Source: Pantoea latae
Lineage (GTDB): Bacteria; Pseudomonadota; Gammaproteobacteria; Enterobacterales; Enterobacteriaceae
Direction: 5' to 3'
NCBI RefSeq assembly: GCF_002077695.1
Contig: NZ_MWUE01000017.1
Coordinates: 186,001-250,000 of the forward strand
Length of the DNA stretch: 64,000 nucleotides
Shown: in pieces, positions 33,876-44,896 of the stretch
How the letters are laid out: every line of letters starts with the position of its first letter
How positions within the stretch are numbered: the stretch's first letter is position 1
Made by a program: the position numbers and the translations under genes
The notes under the pieces: generated by a model
What the model saw: the letters and a program-made list of their open reading frames with translations, nothing else
What the model was told of the DNA's origin: nothing
Databases searched by the model: none

Positions 33876-35939
33876 ATGAAACCGAATACCCATCTTGAGC
33901 GCGCCGGGCTGATTGCGCCCGACTATATCGACGCCCACGGGCGGCCGCAGCAGGTCTCGGCGCTGACGCGCGATCGCCTGCTGGGGCTGATGCCTCCCTC
34001 TTCAGACGGCGCGTCGCCGCTGCCGGCGGCGGTTGTTTTTCACCAGGGCGAGCCGCTAATGCTCTCCCCCGTGCTTTTCGCGCCGGCTGACTGGCAGCTG
34101 ACCAGCGAGACGGGCGAGCGCTGGTCTGGCCGCTGCGCGCCGGGCGAGACGATAGCCCTGCCCGCTTTGCCGGACGGCTACCATCAGCTGACGCTGGAGC
34201 ATGAGACGCAGCGCGACAGCTGCTGCATTATCGTCGCGCCGCGCCGCTGCTATGAGCCGCCCGCGCTGCTGGCGGGCGATTCGCTGTGGGGCAGCTGCAT
34301 CCAGCTCTATACGCTGCGATCGGCGAACAACTGGGGCATCGGCGACTTTGGCGACCTGCAACGGATGATCGTTGAGACGGCGCGGCACGGCGGCGCCTTC
34401 GTCGGGCTCAATCCGCTGCACGCCCTGTTTCCCGCCGAGCCGGAAAGTGCCAGCCCCTACAGCCCTTCGTCGCGCCGCTGGCTCAATATTCTCTACATCG
34501 ACGTCGGCGCGGTGGCGGATTTTCAGCACAGCGAGGCGGCGCAGGCCTGGTGGCGGTTAGAGGCGACGCAACAGGCGCTGCAGGCGGCGCGGCGCGCGGA
34601 GTGGGTCGATTACCCCGCCGTGACGCGCCTGAAGCTGGCGGGGCTGCGGCTGGCCTGGCGGCAGTTCCAGCAGCGCGACGCGGAAGACGCGGAGGTGACG
34701 GCGTTTGACGCCTTTATTGAGGCGGGCGGCGACAGCCTGCTGTTTCAGGGCGTATTCGACGCGCTGCATGCTGAGCGCCGCGCGCAGAGCAGAGCGTGCC
34801 ACGGCTGGCAAAGCTGGCCGGAGGCCTTTCAGCGCCCTGACAGCGCCGCCGTGCTGGCATTTCGCATCGAGCAGAGTGATAAGGTGCGTTTTTATCTCTG
34901 GCTACAGTGGCTGGCGGCGCAGCAGTTCGCGGCGTGCTGGCAGCGCTGTCAGCAGCAGCAGATGGCGATCGGCCTCTACCGGGATCTGGCGGTGGGCGTG
35001 GCGCGCGACGGCGCCGAGACCTGGCGCGAGCGGGAACTTTACTGCCTTGAGGCGAGCGTCGGCGCGCCGCCCGATATTCTAGGCCCCTTAGGACAGAACT
35101 GGGGGCTGCCGCCGATGGACCCGCAGGTGATGGCGGCGCGCGCCTTCGACCCCTGGATCACCCTGCTGCGCGCCAGCATGCAGGACTGCGGCGCGCTGCG
35201 CATCGACCATGTGATGGCGCTGCTGCGCCTCTGGTGGATCCCGCAGGGTGAAAGCGCGGCGGAAGGCGCCTATGTGCATTATCCGCTGGACGCGCTGCTG
35301 GCGATCCTGGCGCTGGAGAGCCAGCGCCACCGCTGCATGGTGATAGGCGAAGATTTAGGCACCGTGCCGGCGGCGATCGTCGACAAGCTGCGCGACGCGG
35401 GCGTTTACTCCTATAAGGTGCTCTATTTCGAGCAGGCGTCGCAGCAGGCCTTTCGCGCGCCGGCGCAGTGGCCGCGCCAGGCGATGGCGGTCACCACCAC
35501 GCACGATATGCCGACGCTGCGCGGCTGGTGGCGCAGCGACGATCTGCGTCTGGGCAGCGCGCTGGGCCTCTATCCAGACAAGGCGGTGCTGGCGGGGCTG
35601 TATCGCGACCGGCAGGCGGCGAGGACAGCGCTGCTGCGCACCCTGCTGCGTAGCGGCGCGCTGCCGGCGCGGCAGCGCTATCAGCGCGGCGGCGCACGGA
35701 TGACCCGCGCGCTCAGCCTGGCGATTCTGGGCTATCTGGCGGGCACACAGAGCGCGCTGCTTGGGCTGCAGCCGGAAGAGTGGCTGGATATGGCGACGCC
35801 GGTAAACGTGCCTGGCACCACCGATGCTTATCCTAACTGGCGCCGCAAGCTCAGCGCGACGCTGGAGGAGATGTTCAGCGATCCGGCGGTCGAGACGCTG
35901 CTGGCGGCGGTCGATCGCGGCAGGAAGGGGATGAAATAG
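33876..35939 (+). CDS. malQ: 4-alpha-glucanotransferase (amylomaltase) MalQ
   Basis: A 687-residue GH77 enzyme that transfers dextrinyl groups between maltodextrins and releases glucose. Catalytic regions are recognisable: the nucleophile aspartate in ALRIDHVMAL near residue 445, the acid/base glutamate in VIGEDLGTVP near 490, and the third aspartate in TTHDMPTLRGWW near 540. NNWGIGDFGDL near 150 is the typical substrate-cleft motif. The start ATG is 8 bp after malP with GAGGA in between; a long open frame reaching back into malP in this reading frame is not part of the gene. The size is close to the E. coli enzyme (694). Confidence 0.97.
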   Translation: MKPNTHLERAGLIAPDYIDAHGRPQQVSALTRDRLLGLMPPSSDGASPLPAAVVFHQGEPLMLSPVLFAPADWQLTSETGERWSGRCAPGETIALPALPDGYHQLTLEHETQRDSCCIIVAPRRCYEPPALLAGDSLWGSCIQLYTLRSANNWGIGDFGDLQRMIVETARHGGAFVGLNPLHALFPAEPESASPYSPSSRRWLNILYIDVGAVADFQHSEAAQAWWRLEATQQALQAARRAEWVDYPAVTRLKLAGLRLAWRQFQQRDAEDAEVTAFDAFIEAGGDSLLFQGVFDALHAERRAQSRACHGWQSWPEAFQRPDSAAVLAFRIEQSDKVRFYLWLQWLAAQQFAACWQRCQQQQMAIGLYRDLAVGVARDGAETWRERELYCLEASVGAPPDILGPLGQNWGLPPMDPQVMAARAFDPWITLLRASMQDCGALRIDHVMALLRLWWIPQGESAAEGAYVHYPLDALLAILALESQRHRCMVIGEDLGTVPAAIVDKLRDAGVYSYKVLYFEQASQQAFRAPAQWPRQAMAVTTTHDMPTLRGWWRSDDLRLGSALGLYPDKAVLAGLYRDRQAARTALLRTLLRSGALPARQRYQRGGARMTRALSLAILGYLAGTQSALLGLQPEEWLDMATPVNVPGTTDAYPNWRRKLSATLEEMFSDPAVETLLAAVDRGRKGMK

Positions 35940-35951
35940 AAGAGAGGCGTT

Positions 35952-35970
35952 AGCCCGCCGCGCGCGGGCT
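35952..35970 (+). terminator. Hairpin after malQ
   Basis: A 7-bp stem AGCCCGC / GCGGGCT with a 5-nt loop starting 12 bp after the malQ stop. No U-tract, so a weak call. Confidence 0.4.
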
Positions 35971-36067
35971 GACGATGATGCGCGCTGGCTTCCATGTTGA
36001 CACCCTACACCGGTAAATCGCCCCTGTAGCTGTGGTATTATTGCCGCAGATTTCAGAGACTAAGCCG

Positions 36068-36994
36068 ATGAAAAAGAAAAACACCCCTACGCCCCATGAT
36101 GCCACTTTTCGTCAGTTCCTGACGCAACCGAACGTCGCGCGGGATTTTATGCAGCTGCATTTGCCGGCAGAGCTGCGCGCTATTTGCGATCTCAGCACCC
36201 TGAAGCTGGAGTCCGGCTCGTTCGTCGAAGACGACCTGCGCCAGTATTTCAGCGACGTGCTCTACAGCCTGAAAACCACAGCGGGCGACGGCTATATCCA
36301 CGTCCTGATTGAACACCAGTCCACGCCTGACAGACATATGGCTTTTCGCCTGATCCGCTATGCGGTCGCCGCGATGCAGCGTCACCTCGGGGCGGGCCAT
36401 AAAAAGCTGCCGCTGGTGATACCGGTGCTGTTCTATACCGGCAAACGCAGCCCCTACCCTTATTCGACGCGCTGGCTCGACGAGTTCAACGATCCGGCGC
36501 AGGCAGAACGCCTTTACAGCGGCGCCTTTCCGCTGGTAGACGTGACGGTCATTTCGGATGACGAGATCATGACCCATCGCAGTATGGCGGCGCTGACGCT
36601 GCTGCAGAAACATATTCATCAGCGCGACATTGCGACCCTTACCGATCGGCTGGCCACATTGCTGATGGCCGATTATCTTTCTTCACCCCAGGTAACGGCG
36701 CTGATACACTATTTACTGCAGGCAGGCGAGTCAGCTGATTACGAAGCCTTTGTTCGCGAACTGGCACAGCGTGTGCCGCAACATGGAGACGCACTCATGA
36801 CCATTGCACAGCAGCTTGAGCAGAAGGGCATCGAGAAGGGAATTCAGCTCGGTGAGCAACGCGGTAAAGAGAAAGGTGAGCGCGATGCGGCCCTGAAAAT
36901 CGCCCGCAGCCTGCTAAAAATGGGAATGCCCCCTGAATCTGTGCTTGACGTCACCGGCCTGTCTGCTGATGACCTGGCGCAAATTCGCCATTAA
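36068..36994 (+). CDS. Rpn-family recombination-promoting nuclease / YhgA-like, copy 2
   Basis: A 308-residue paralogue of the rpn gene at 17764, alike from the first residues (MKKKNTPTPHDATFRQFL) to the last (DVTGLSADDLAQIRH). The nuclease core is intact: D in YFSDVLYSLKT and the E-x-Q in VLIEHQSTPDRHMAFRLIRYAV. It has a shorter C-terminal repeat linker (EKGIQLGEQRGKEKGE) than copy 1. Rpn proteins are toxic DNA endonucleases linked to recombination and phage defence. The gene is inserted between the convergent malPQ and malK-lamB-malM units, where E. coli has no such gene. A decayed tail of a third rpn lies directly downstream, suggesting unequal exchange or serial insertion. Confidence 0.9.
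   Translation: MKKKNTPTPHDATFRQFLTQPNVARDFMQLHLPAELRAICDLSTLKLESGSFVEDDLRQYFSDVLYSLKTTAGDGYIHVLIEHQSTPDRHMAFRLIRYAVAAMQRHLGAGHKKLPLVIPVLFYTGKRSPYPYSTRWLDEFNDPAQAERLYSGAFPLVDVTVISDDEIMTHRSMAALTLLQKHIHQRDIATLTDRLATLLMADYLSSPQVTALIHYLLQAGESADYEAFVRELAQRVPQHGDALMTIAQQLEQKGIEKGIQLGEQRGKEKGERDAALKIARSLLKMGMPPESVLDVTGLSADDLAQIRH
36797..36994 (+). CDS. Predicted intragenic RpnS small protein (65 aa), same frame as rpn copy 2
   Basis: An in-frame ATG at codon 244, the same codon as in copy 1, preceded by GGAG at 8-bp spacing. The product would start MTIAQQLEQKGIEKGIQLGE and end with the shared stop. By analogy with E. coli Rpn genes it would be an antitoxin for the full-length nuclease. The remnant at 37001 also begins with ATGACAATCGCCCAGCAG, the same internal-start sequence, which supports its conservation. 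Confidence 0.65.
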   Translation: MTIAQQLEQKGIEKGIQLGEQRGKEKGERDAALKIARSLLKMGMPPESVLDVTGLSADDLAQIRH

Positions 36995-37000
36995 TCTGCA

Positions 37001-37183
37001 ATGACAATCGCCCAGCAGTGCGGGTCGCGCTGAAGCCCTTGTGAAAGGTCGTACAGAAGAGGAACGTGAAGCTATTCTGAAAATCGCTCGTTCCATGCTG
37101 AAAAAGGCGTTGACCGCCATTCCGTTATGCTGATGACAAGCCTTTATATCGACGACCTTGAGCACATCCCTCATCAATATTAG
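37001..37183 (+). pseudogene. Decayed C-terminal (RpnS-like) fragment of a third rpn gene
   Basis: Six bases after rpn copy 2, translation gives MTIAQQ, then a stop after ten codons. In a second frame it gives EALVKGRTEEEREAILKIAR then SMLK, and after a one-base slip GVDRHSVMLMTSLYIDDLEH to a TAG at 37181. Aligned to the intact genes this is the RpnS part only, with a frameshift at about 37104 and a small deletion near 37031. The nuclease domain is missing. Confidence 0.75.
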
Positions 37184-37223
37184 TGATACCACTCCTTTAA
37201 GCACCCTTTTCCTGATATCAAGA

Positions 37224-37248
37224 TAAAAAAGGTGCGCCGTAGCGCACC
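37224..37248 (-). terminator. Rho-independent terminator of malK-lamB-malM
   Basis: On the minus strand GGTGCGC-TACG-GCGCACC is followed directly by TTTTTTATC, 32 bp after the malM stop. Perfect stem and U-tract. Confidence 0.9.
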
Positions 37249-37280
37249 AGGTGGGGCAACTCAGCACTGTCGGGGCGGCT

Positions 37281-38186
37281 TCACCCCTTGCCTTTAACAC
37301 TGCTGATAAAGGTTTTGCGCGCCGACGTCGAACCCAGTCGTTCCGCCTCGTCCAGCAGCTTGAGGGCCTTGTCGATATTGCCCTGATCCACCGCCTGACG
37401 AATGCTCTGATTAAAGTAACTCTCTGTGTCGTCCACCAGCGGCGCTGCTGGCGCGGTGCGGGCCGCCGCCTGCGCAACCGGCTGGGTGTTGCCGACCGTG
37501 ACCGGCGTCGGACCTGAGGAGCCAAACAGCGGACCGACCAGAATCGACGACGCAGAGCTGGTAGAGACTTTCAGCTTAATCTTGCCCTCCAGCCCGTGGC
37601 GCGCGATCGGATCGGGAATATCGGGCACCGCATGGCCGGTGCCTCTGGCGTAGGCTTTCGCCGGATCCACCAGCGTGGTGGTCTGGCTGAGGTCCTGCGC
37701 CGTGGTGAACACCAGCAGGTAAATTTTCTGCTGGCCGAGCGCAGGCGTCAGCTTCATCACCCCTTCCAGGCGATCGGCGCTCATCACGCCCGGCTGCTGA
37801 TAGCTGAAAAAGCGGCTCGGGAACCAGGCGGCGGGACGCAAATTCTCGTCGAGCACCAGCACGTTGGGGGCGAACACCTGATTGTGCGCTACCTCGCTGC
37901 TTAGCGTTACCGTCAGCTCGCCCTGGTTGGCCGGCAAACTGTAGGCGGCAACCGGCCCGCTAATGCCCGCGACGTTAAGCTGCGTGCCGCCCTGCGTGAG
38001 CAGGGTACTCTGGACGCGCGAGGTATCGACAGGCTGCCAGCTCAGGCGCTGCAGGCTCGCGGTGGGAATGGTCGGCGCGGCGGAGAGATCCTGCGGCACC
38101 AGGTTGATATCAGCGTATGCGGGCAAGGCGAGGCTGGCCAGCAGCGCGGCGCTCAGGCAGAGCGCGGACAAGGTTTTCTTTTTCAT
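37281..38186 (-). CDS. malM: Maltose operon periplasmic protein MalM
   Basis: A 301-residue exported protein with a signal peptide (residues 1-25, AYA) and the MalM pattern: NLVPQDLSAAPTIPTASLQRLSWQPV, an N-terminal beta-sandwich-like domain, then a proline/alanine-rich linker near 210-250 and a C-terminal helical segment (SIRQAVDQGNIDKALKLLDEAERLGS). E. coli MalM has 306 residues. Its role in maltose use remains unclear; it is MalT-regulated and periplasmic. It is the last gene of the malK-lamB-malM operon and is followed by a strong terminator. Confidence 0.95.
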   Translation of the reverse strand: MKKKTLSALCLSAALLASLALPAYADINLVPQDLSAAPTIPTASLQRLSWQPVDTSRVQSTLLTQGGTQLNVAGISGPVAAYSLPANQGELTVTLSSEVAHNQVFAPNVLVLDENLRPAAWFPSRFFSYQQPGVMSADRLEGVMKLTPALGQQKIYLLVFTTAQDLSQTTTLVDPAKAYARGTGHAVPDIPDPIARHGLEGKIKLKVSTSSASSILVGPLFGSSGPTPVTVGNTQPVAQAAARTAPAAPLVDDTESYFNQSIRQAVDQGNIDKALKLLDEAERLGSTSARKTFISSVKGKG

Positions 38187-38247
38187 TATCAGGGTCTCAA
38201 CAGGCTGTCAGGCAGCCGCTCAGGCCAGGCAATGGCCGCGGCTGCCC

Positions 38248-38277
38248 AAAAAGCGCCGTACGCGCAACGCACGGCGT
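38248..38277 (-). terminator. Intercistronic hairpin between lamB and malM
   Basis: On the minus strand an imperfect stem CGCCGT / ACGGCG with an 11-nt loop is followed by GCTTTTT. It sits in the 117-bp gap after lamB and would lower malM expression relative to lamB, as repeated hairpins do at this position in E. coli. Confidence 0.6.
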
Positions 38278-38303
38278 CTGTTTGGGTTACAGGCGCTGGC
38301 GGC

Positions 38304-40756
<2,453 letters not shown>

Positions 40757-41118
40757 GATGCTTTCCTCTCCGCTTGCCTGTTCTTGCCCGCATCGCCGCG
40801 GGCAGACTCCGGCGACCACTATGGGAAAGGTTCATTCAGAGCGCATCCTCCGCCGCAGCGGCTTTAGCTGGGGGATGAGAGAGGAGGAGGAGGGGATGGC
40901 GCGCGGCGGCGGCGCGGCGCGCCTCAACGCTTTTTTGTGACTAACCGCGCAGAGTTACGGCGGCAGGAGTGTGCGCCAGACCGTGAAAACGGCCCGGTTT
41001 TGCAACGGCGATCACGGCATGGCGCCGCCAGGCGTAGATGGCGGGAGGATGAGAAGCCGCAGCGGATCGCCACACTGTGCGGGACAACGATTTCCGTTTC
41101 CGCTAACAGGATGGAGTT
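40757..41118. promoter_or_regulatory. malK-malE divergent control region with MalT boxes and CRP candidates
   Basis: 362 bp. MalT-box-like decamers (GGGGAKGAGG as I recall the consensus): GGGGATGAGA at 40871-40880 (9/10), directly followed by GAGGAGGAGG at 40881-40890 (9/10), GGGGATGGCG at 40892-40901, GAGGATGAGA at 41045-41054 (8/10, correctly placed about 65 bp before malE), and one in reverse near 40842-40851. Half-conserved CRP candidates are TGTGA-N6-GCGCA at 40936-40951 and TGCAA-N6-TCACG at 41001-41016, between the two MalT-box groups. This distal/proximal layout with CRP sites between is that of the E. coli malK-malE region. Confidence 0.7.
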
Positions 41119-42309
41119 ATGACAATGAAAACCGGCGCACGCATTTTTGCCCTTTCCGCCCTTACGGCCATGCTGTTTTCGGCCTCGGCAATCGCCAAAA
41201 TCGAAGAGGGAAAACTGGTTATCTGGATCAACGGCGACAAAGGCTATAACGGCCTCGCCGAGGTCGGCAAAAAGTTCGAGCAGGACACCGGCATTAAAGT
41301 GACGGTCGAGCACCCGGATAAAATGGAAGAGAAGTATCCGCAGGTGGCCGCCACCGGCGACGGCCCGGATATTATCTTCTGGGCGCACGACCGCTTTGGC
41401 GGCTATGCCCAGTCGGGGCTGCTGGCGGAGATCTCGCCGGATAAGAGCTTTCAGGAGAAGCTTTTTCCTTTCACCTGGGATGCGGTGCGCTTCAACGGCA
41501 AGCTGATCGGCTACCCGGTGTCGGTCGAGTCGCTGTCGCTGATCTATAACAAAGATCTGCTGCCAACCCCGCCGAAAAGCTGGGAAGAGATGGCGGCCAT
41601 CGACAAGCAGCTGCGCGCGAAAGGCAAAAGCGCCATTATGTTTAACCTGCAGGAGCCCTATTTCACCTGGCCGCTGCTGGCCGCCGGCGGCGCCTACGCC
41701 TTTAAGAAAACCAGCAGCGGCTACGATGTTAAAGATGTCGGCGTCGATAACGCCGGCGCGAAAGCGGGCATGACGTTCCTCGTCGATCAGGTTAAGGCCA
41801 AAATCCTCAACGCTGACACCGACTATTCAATCGCGGAAGCCGCGTTCAACAAGGGCCAGACCGCGATGACCATCAACGGTCCCTGGGCGTGGAGCAATAT
41901 CGATAAAAGCGGTATCAACTATGGCGTCACGCTGCTGCCGACCCTGAATGGCAAACCCGCAAAAACCTTTGTCGGCGTGCTGAGCGCGGGCATCAACGCG
42001 GCCAGCCCGAACAAAGAGCTGGCGAAAGAGTTTCTGGAGAACTACCTGCTGACCGACGCCGGGCTGGACGCGGTGAACAAAGATAAACCGCTGGGCGCGG
42101 TAACGCTGAAGTCGTTCCAGCAGACGCTGGAAAAAGATGAGCGCATCGCCGCCACCATGAGCAACGCGCGCAGCGGCGACATTATGCCGAATGTCCCGCA
42201 GATGGCGGCGTTCTGGTACGCGATGCGCACCGCAACGCTGAACGCCCTGAGCGGCCGTCAGAGCGTTGACGCCGCCCTGAAAGACGCGCAGGCGCGCCTG
42301 AATAAGTAA
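41119..42309 (+). CDS. malE: Maltose/maltodextrin-binding protein MalE
   Basis: A 396-residue periplasmic receptor of the same length as E. coli MalE and near-identical in long runs: [20 protein letters not shown] after the signal peptide (residues 1-26, AIA), [58 protein letters not shown] and [11 protein letters not shown] at the end. The ATG at 41119 aligns with the E. coli start, but GGAG lies only 2 bp before it; the ATG two codons later (41125) has better spacing. It delivers sugars to MalFGK2 and also signals to the Tar chemoreceptor in E. coli. Confidence 0.97.
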   Translation: MTMKTGARIFALSALTAMLFSASAIAKIEEGKLVIWINGDKGYNGLAEVGKKFEQDTGIKVTVEHPDKMEEKYPQVAATGDGPDIIFWAHDRFGGYAQSGLLAEISPDKSFQEKLFPFTWDAVRFNGKLIGYPVSVESLSLIYNKDLLPTPPKSWEEMAAIDKQLRAKGKSAIMFNLQEPYFTWPLLAAGGAYAFKKTSSGYDVKDVGVDNAGAKAGMTFLVDQVKAKILNADTDYSIAEAAFNKGQTAMTINGPWAWSNIDKSGINYGVTLLPTLNGKPAKTFVGVLSAGINAASPNKELAKEFLENYLLTDAGLDAVNKDKPLGAVTLKSFQQTLEKDERIAATMSNARSGDIMPNVPQMAAFWYAMRTATLNALSGRQSVDAALKDAQARLNK

Positions 42310-42320
42310 CGCCTCTTCCA

Positions 42321-42340
42321 AAGCCGGTTCGCGCCGGCTT
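42321..42340 (+). other. malE-malF intercistronic hairpin
   Basis: A 7-bp stem AAGCCGG / CCGGCTT with a 6-nt loop in the 58-bp gap. In E. coli a REP hairpin here stabilises malE mRNA and reduces malF output; a similar role is likely. Confidence 0.6.
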
Positions 42341-42367
42341 CTCCCTGTTGTTAAGGAACACCGAATC

Positions 42368-43900
42368 ATGTCAGGAAAACCGAAAAAAGGAGGCGTCAGC
42401 CCGCTGCTGAAGCGACTCCTCGTCGGGATCTGCTGTCTGCTGGTCGGCTACCTTCTGGTGCTGATGTATGCGCAGGGCGAATATCTGTTCGCGCTGCTGA
42501 CGCTGATTGTCAGCGCGGCGGGCATCTGGATTTATGCTAACCGGCGCGCCTACGCCTGGCGCTACGTCTATCCCGGGCTGGCCGGCATGGCGCTGTTTGT
42601 GCTCTTTCCGCTCGCCTGTACCGTGGCGATTGCCTTCACCAACTACAGCAGCACCAACCAGCTCACCCAGGCGCGCGCGCAGCAGGTGCTGCTGAGCCGT
42701 CAGTATCAGGACGGCGTCGGCCTGAACTTCTCGCTCTATCCCGCAGGCGATCGCTGGCAGCTGGTGTTAACCGCCGACGGCGAAAGCTACGTCTCCCCGC
42801 CCTTCGCCTTCGGCGGCGAGCAGCAGCTCACTATGGCGCCCGGCGCGGCGCCGGGCGGGCAGCGCGCAACGCTGAAGGTGGTCACCGGCAACCGACAGGC
42901 GCTGAGCCAGATACGCGCCCGGCTGCCGGACGGTCGCGAACTGGTGATGAGTTCCCTGCGGCAGTTCTCCGGCACGCGGCCGCTCTATCAGCTTACCGCC
43001 GACGGTCGGTTGAAAAATCAGCAAAGCGGCGAGCTGTATCAGGCGAACGGTCAAACCGGCTTCTTCCAGGGCGTCAACGCCGACGGCAGCTGGCGCGGCG
43101 AACAGCTCAGCCCCGGCTTTACGGTTAATGCGGGCTGGAAGAACTTTCTGCGCGTCTTCGCCGATGAGGGGATCCAGAAACCCTTCCTGGCAATTTTCGG
43201 CTGGACGGTGCTGTTTTCGCTGCTGAGCGTGCTGCTGACCGTCGCGGTCGGCATGGTGCTCGCCTGTCTGGTGCAGTGGGAGGCGCTGAAAGGCAAAGCG
43301 ATCTATCGCGTGATGCTGATCCTGCCCTATGCCGTGCCGGCCTTTATCTCGATACTGATTTTTAAAGGGCTGTTCAACCAGAGCTTCGGCGAGATTAACG
43401 TGCTGCTCAACGCGCTGTTCGGCTTCCAGCCCGCCTGGTTTAGCGATCCGCTGCTGGCGCGCGGCATGCTGGTTATCGTCAATACCTGGCTGGGCTATCC
43501 CTATATGATGATCCTCTGTATGGGGCTGCTGAAGGCGATCCCGGATGATCTCTACGAGGCGTCGGCGATGGATGGCGCCGGACCGCTGCAGAATTTCTTT
43601 TTAATTACCCTGCCGCTGCTGTTAAAGCCGCTGATGCCGCTGATGATCGCCAGCTTCGCCTTCAACTTTAACAACTTCGTGCTGGTGCAGCTGCTGACCA
43701 ACGGCGGCCCCGATCGACTCGGCACCACCACGCCGGCGGGCTATACCGATCTGCTGGTGAACTATACGTGGCGCATCGCCTTTGAGGGCGGCGGCGGCCA
43801 GGACTTTGGGCTGGCGGCGGCGATCGCCACGCTGATTTTCTTACTGGTGGGCGCGCTGGCGGTGATTAACCTGAAAGCGGTGCGGATGACGTTCGACTAA
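42368..43900 (+). CDS. malF: Maltose ABC transporter permease MalF
   Basis: A 510-residue inner-membrane permease (E. coli 514) with eight hydrophobic segments. The first three helices precede a large periplasmic loop (about residues 93-275), the P2 loop that contacts MalE. The EAA coupling motif is LYEASAMDGAGPLQNFFLITLPLLLKP near residue 400. The C-terminal helices end with AVINLKAVRMTFD. AAGGA lies 9 bp before the ATG. It follows malE by 58 bp and is 9 bp before malG. Confidence 0.97.
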   Translation: MSGKPKKGGVSPLLKRLLVGICCLLVGYLLVLMYAQGEYLFALLTLIVSAAGIWIYANRRAYAWRYVYPGLAGMALFVLFPLACTVAIAFTNYSSTNQLTQARAQQVLLSRQYQDGVGLNFSLYPAGDRWQLVLTADGESYVSPPFAFGGEQQLTMAPGAAPGGQRATLKVVTGNRQALSQIRARLPDGRELVMSSLRQFSGTRPLYQLTADGRLKNQQSGELYQANGQTGFFQGVNADGSWRGEQLSPGFTVNAGWKNFLRVFADEGIQKPFLAIFGWTVLFSLLSVLLTVAVGMVLACLVQWEALKGKAIYRVMLILPYAVPAFISILIFKGLFNQSFGEINVLLNALFGFQPAWFSDPLLARGMLVIVNTWLGYPYMMILCMGLLKAIPDDLYEASAMDGAGPLQNFFLITLPLLLKPLMPLMIASFAFNFNNFVLVQLLTNGGPDRLGTTTPAGYTDLLVNYTWRIAFEGGGGQDFGLAAAIATLIFLLVGALAVINLKAVRMTFD

Positions 43901-43909
43901 GGAGGCGTT

Positions 43910-44800
43910 ATGGCTATGGTACAACCGAAATCGCAGAAGCTGCGTCTGCTGCTGACCCATCTGCTGCTGCTGGCGTTTATCGCCGCGATCCTCTTCCCGC
44001 TGCTGATGGTGATGGCGATTTCACTGCGCGCCGGCAACTTTGCCACCGGCAGCCTGATCCCGGAACAGATCTCCTGGGAGCACTGGCGGCTGGCGCTGGG
44101 GTTCAGCGTGACCCATCCCGATGGTCGCGTCACGCCGCCGCCGTTCCCGGTGCTGCTGTGGCTGTGGAACTCGGTGAAGATCGCCACCATTAGCGCAGTG
44201 GGCATAGTGGCGCTTTCTACCACTTGCGCCTATGCTTTTGCTCGCATGCGCTTCGCGGGGCGCGCCAGCCTGTTGAAAGGGATGCTGATTTTTCAGATGT
44301 TCCCCGCCGTGCTGTCGTTGGTGGCGCTCTATGCGCTGTTCGATCGCCTGGGGCAGTATCTGCCGTTCCTGGGACTGAACACCCACGGCGGCGTAATTTT
44401 CGCCTACCTGGGCGGCATCGCGCTGCACGTCTGGACGATTAAAGGCTATTTCGAAACCATTGACGGGTCGCTGGAAGAGGCGGCCGCGCTGGACGGCGCC
44501 ACGCCGTGGCAGGCGTTTCGCCTGGTGCTGCTGCCGCTCTCGGTGCCGATCCTGGCGGTGGTGTTTATTCTGGCGTTTATCGCCGCAGTAACCGAAGTGC
44601 CCGTCGCTTCGCTGCTGCTGCGCGACGTTAACAGCTATACCCTGGCGGTCGGTATGCAGCAGTATCTCAACCCGCAGAACTATCTGTGGGGCGATTTCGC
44701 CGCCGCCGCCGTGCTCTCCGCTATCCCGATTACGCTGGTGTTTCTGCTGGCGCAGCGCTGGCTGGTCAGCGGCCTGACGGCGGGTGGCGTAAAGGGCTAA
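43910..44800 (+). CDS. malG: Maltose ABC transporter permease MalG
   Basis: A 296-residue inner-membrane permease, identical in length to E. coli MalG. It has six hydrophobic segments. The EAA motif that docks on MalK is [27 protein letters not shown] near residue 190. The C-terminus [15 protein letters not shown] reaches the MalK interface, as in E. coli. GGAGG lies 5 bp before the ATG, directly after malF. It closes the malEFG operon and is followed by a strong terminator. Confidence 0.97.
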   Translation: MAMVQPKSQKLRLLLTHLLLLAFIAAILFPLLMVMAISLRAGNFATGSLIPEQISWEHWRLALGFSVTHPDGRVTPPPFPVLLWLWNSVKIATISAVGIVALSTTCAYAFARMRFAGRASLLKGMLIFQMFPAVLSLVALYALFDRLGQYLPFLGLNTHGGVIFAYLGGIALHVWTIKGYFETIDGSLEEAAALDGATPWQAFRLVLLPLSVPILAVVFILAFIAAVTEVPVASLLLRDVNSYTLAVGMQQYLNPQNYLWGDFAAAAVLSAIPITLVFLLAQRWLVSGLTAGGVKG

Positions 44801-44858
44801 CCTCTTCATCATTGCAGTGCCACTGCTTCCTCAATACTAACCATAATTGAGGGTTTTT

Positions 44859-44883
44859 GGCGGCCTTCGGGCCGCCGTTTTTA
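44859..44883 (+). terminator. Rho-independent terminator of malEFG
   Basis: A perfect 7-bp stem GGCGGCC / GGCCGCC closed by a UUCG tetraloop and followed by GTTTTTATT. It lies between malG and the convergent ABC operon. Confidence 0.92.
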
Positions 44884-44896
44884 TTGGTGCGCTACG

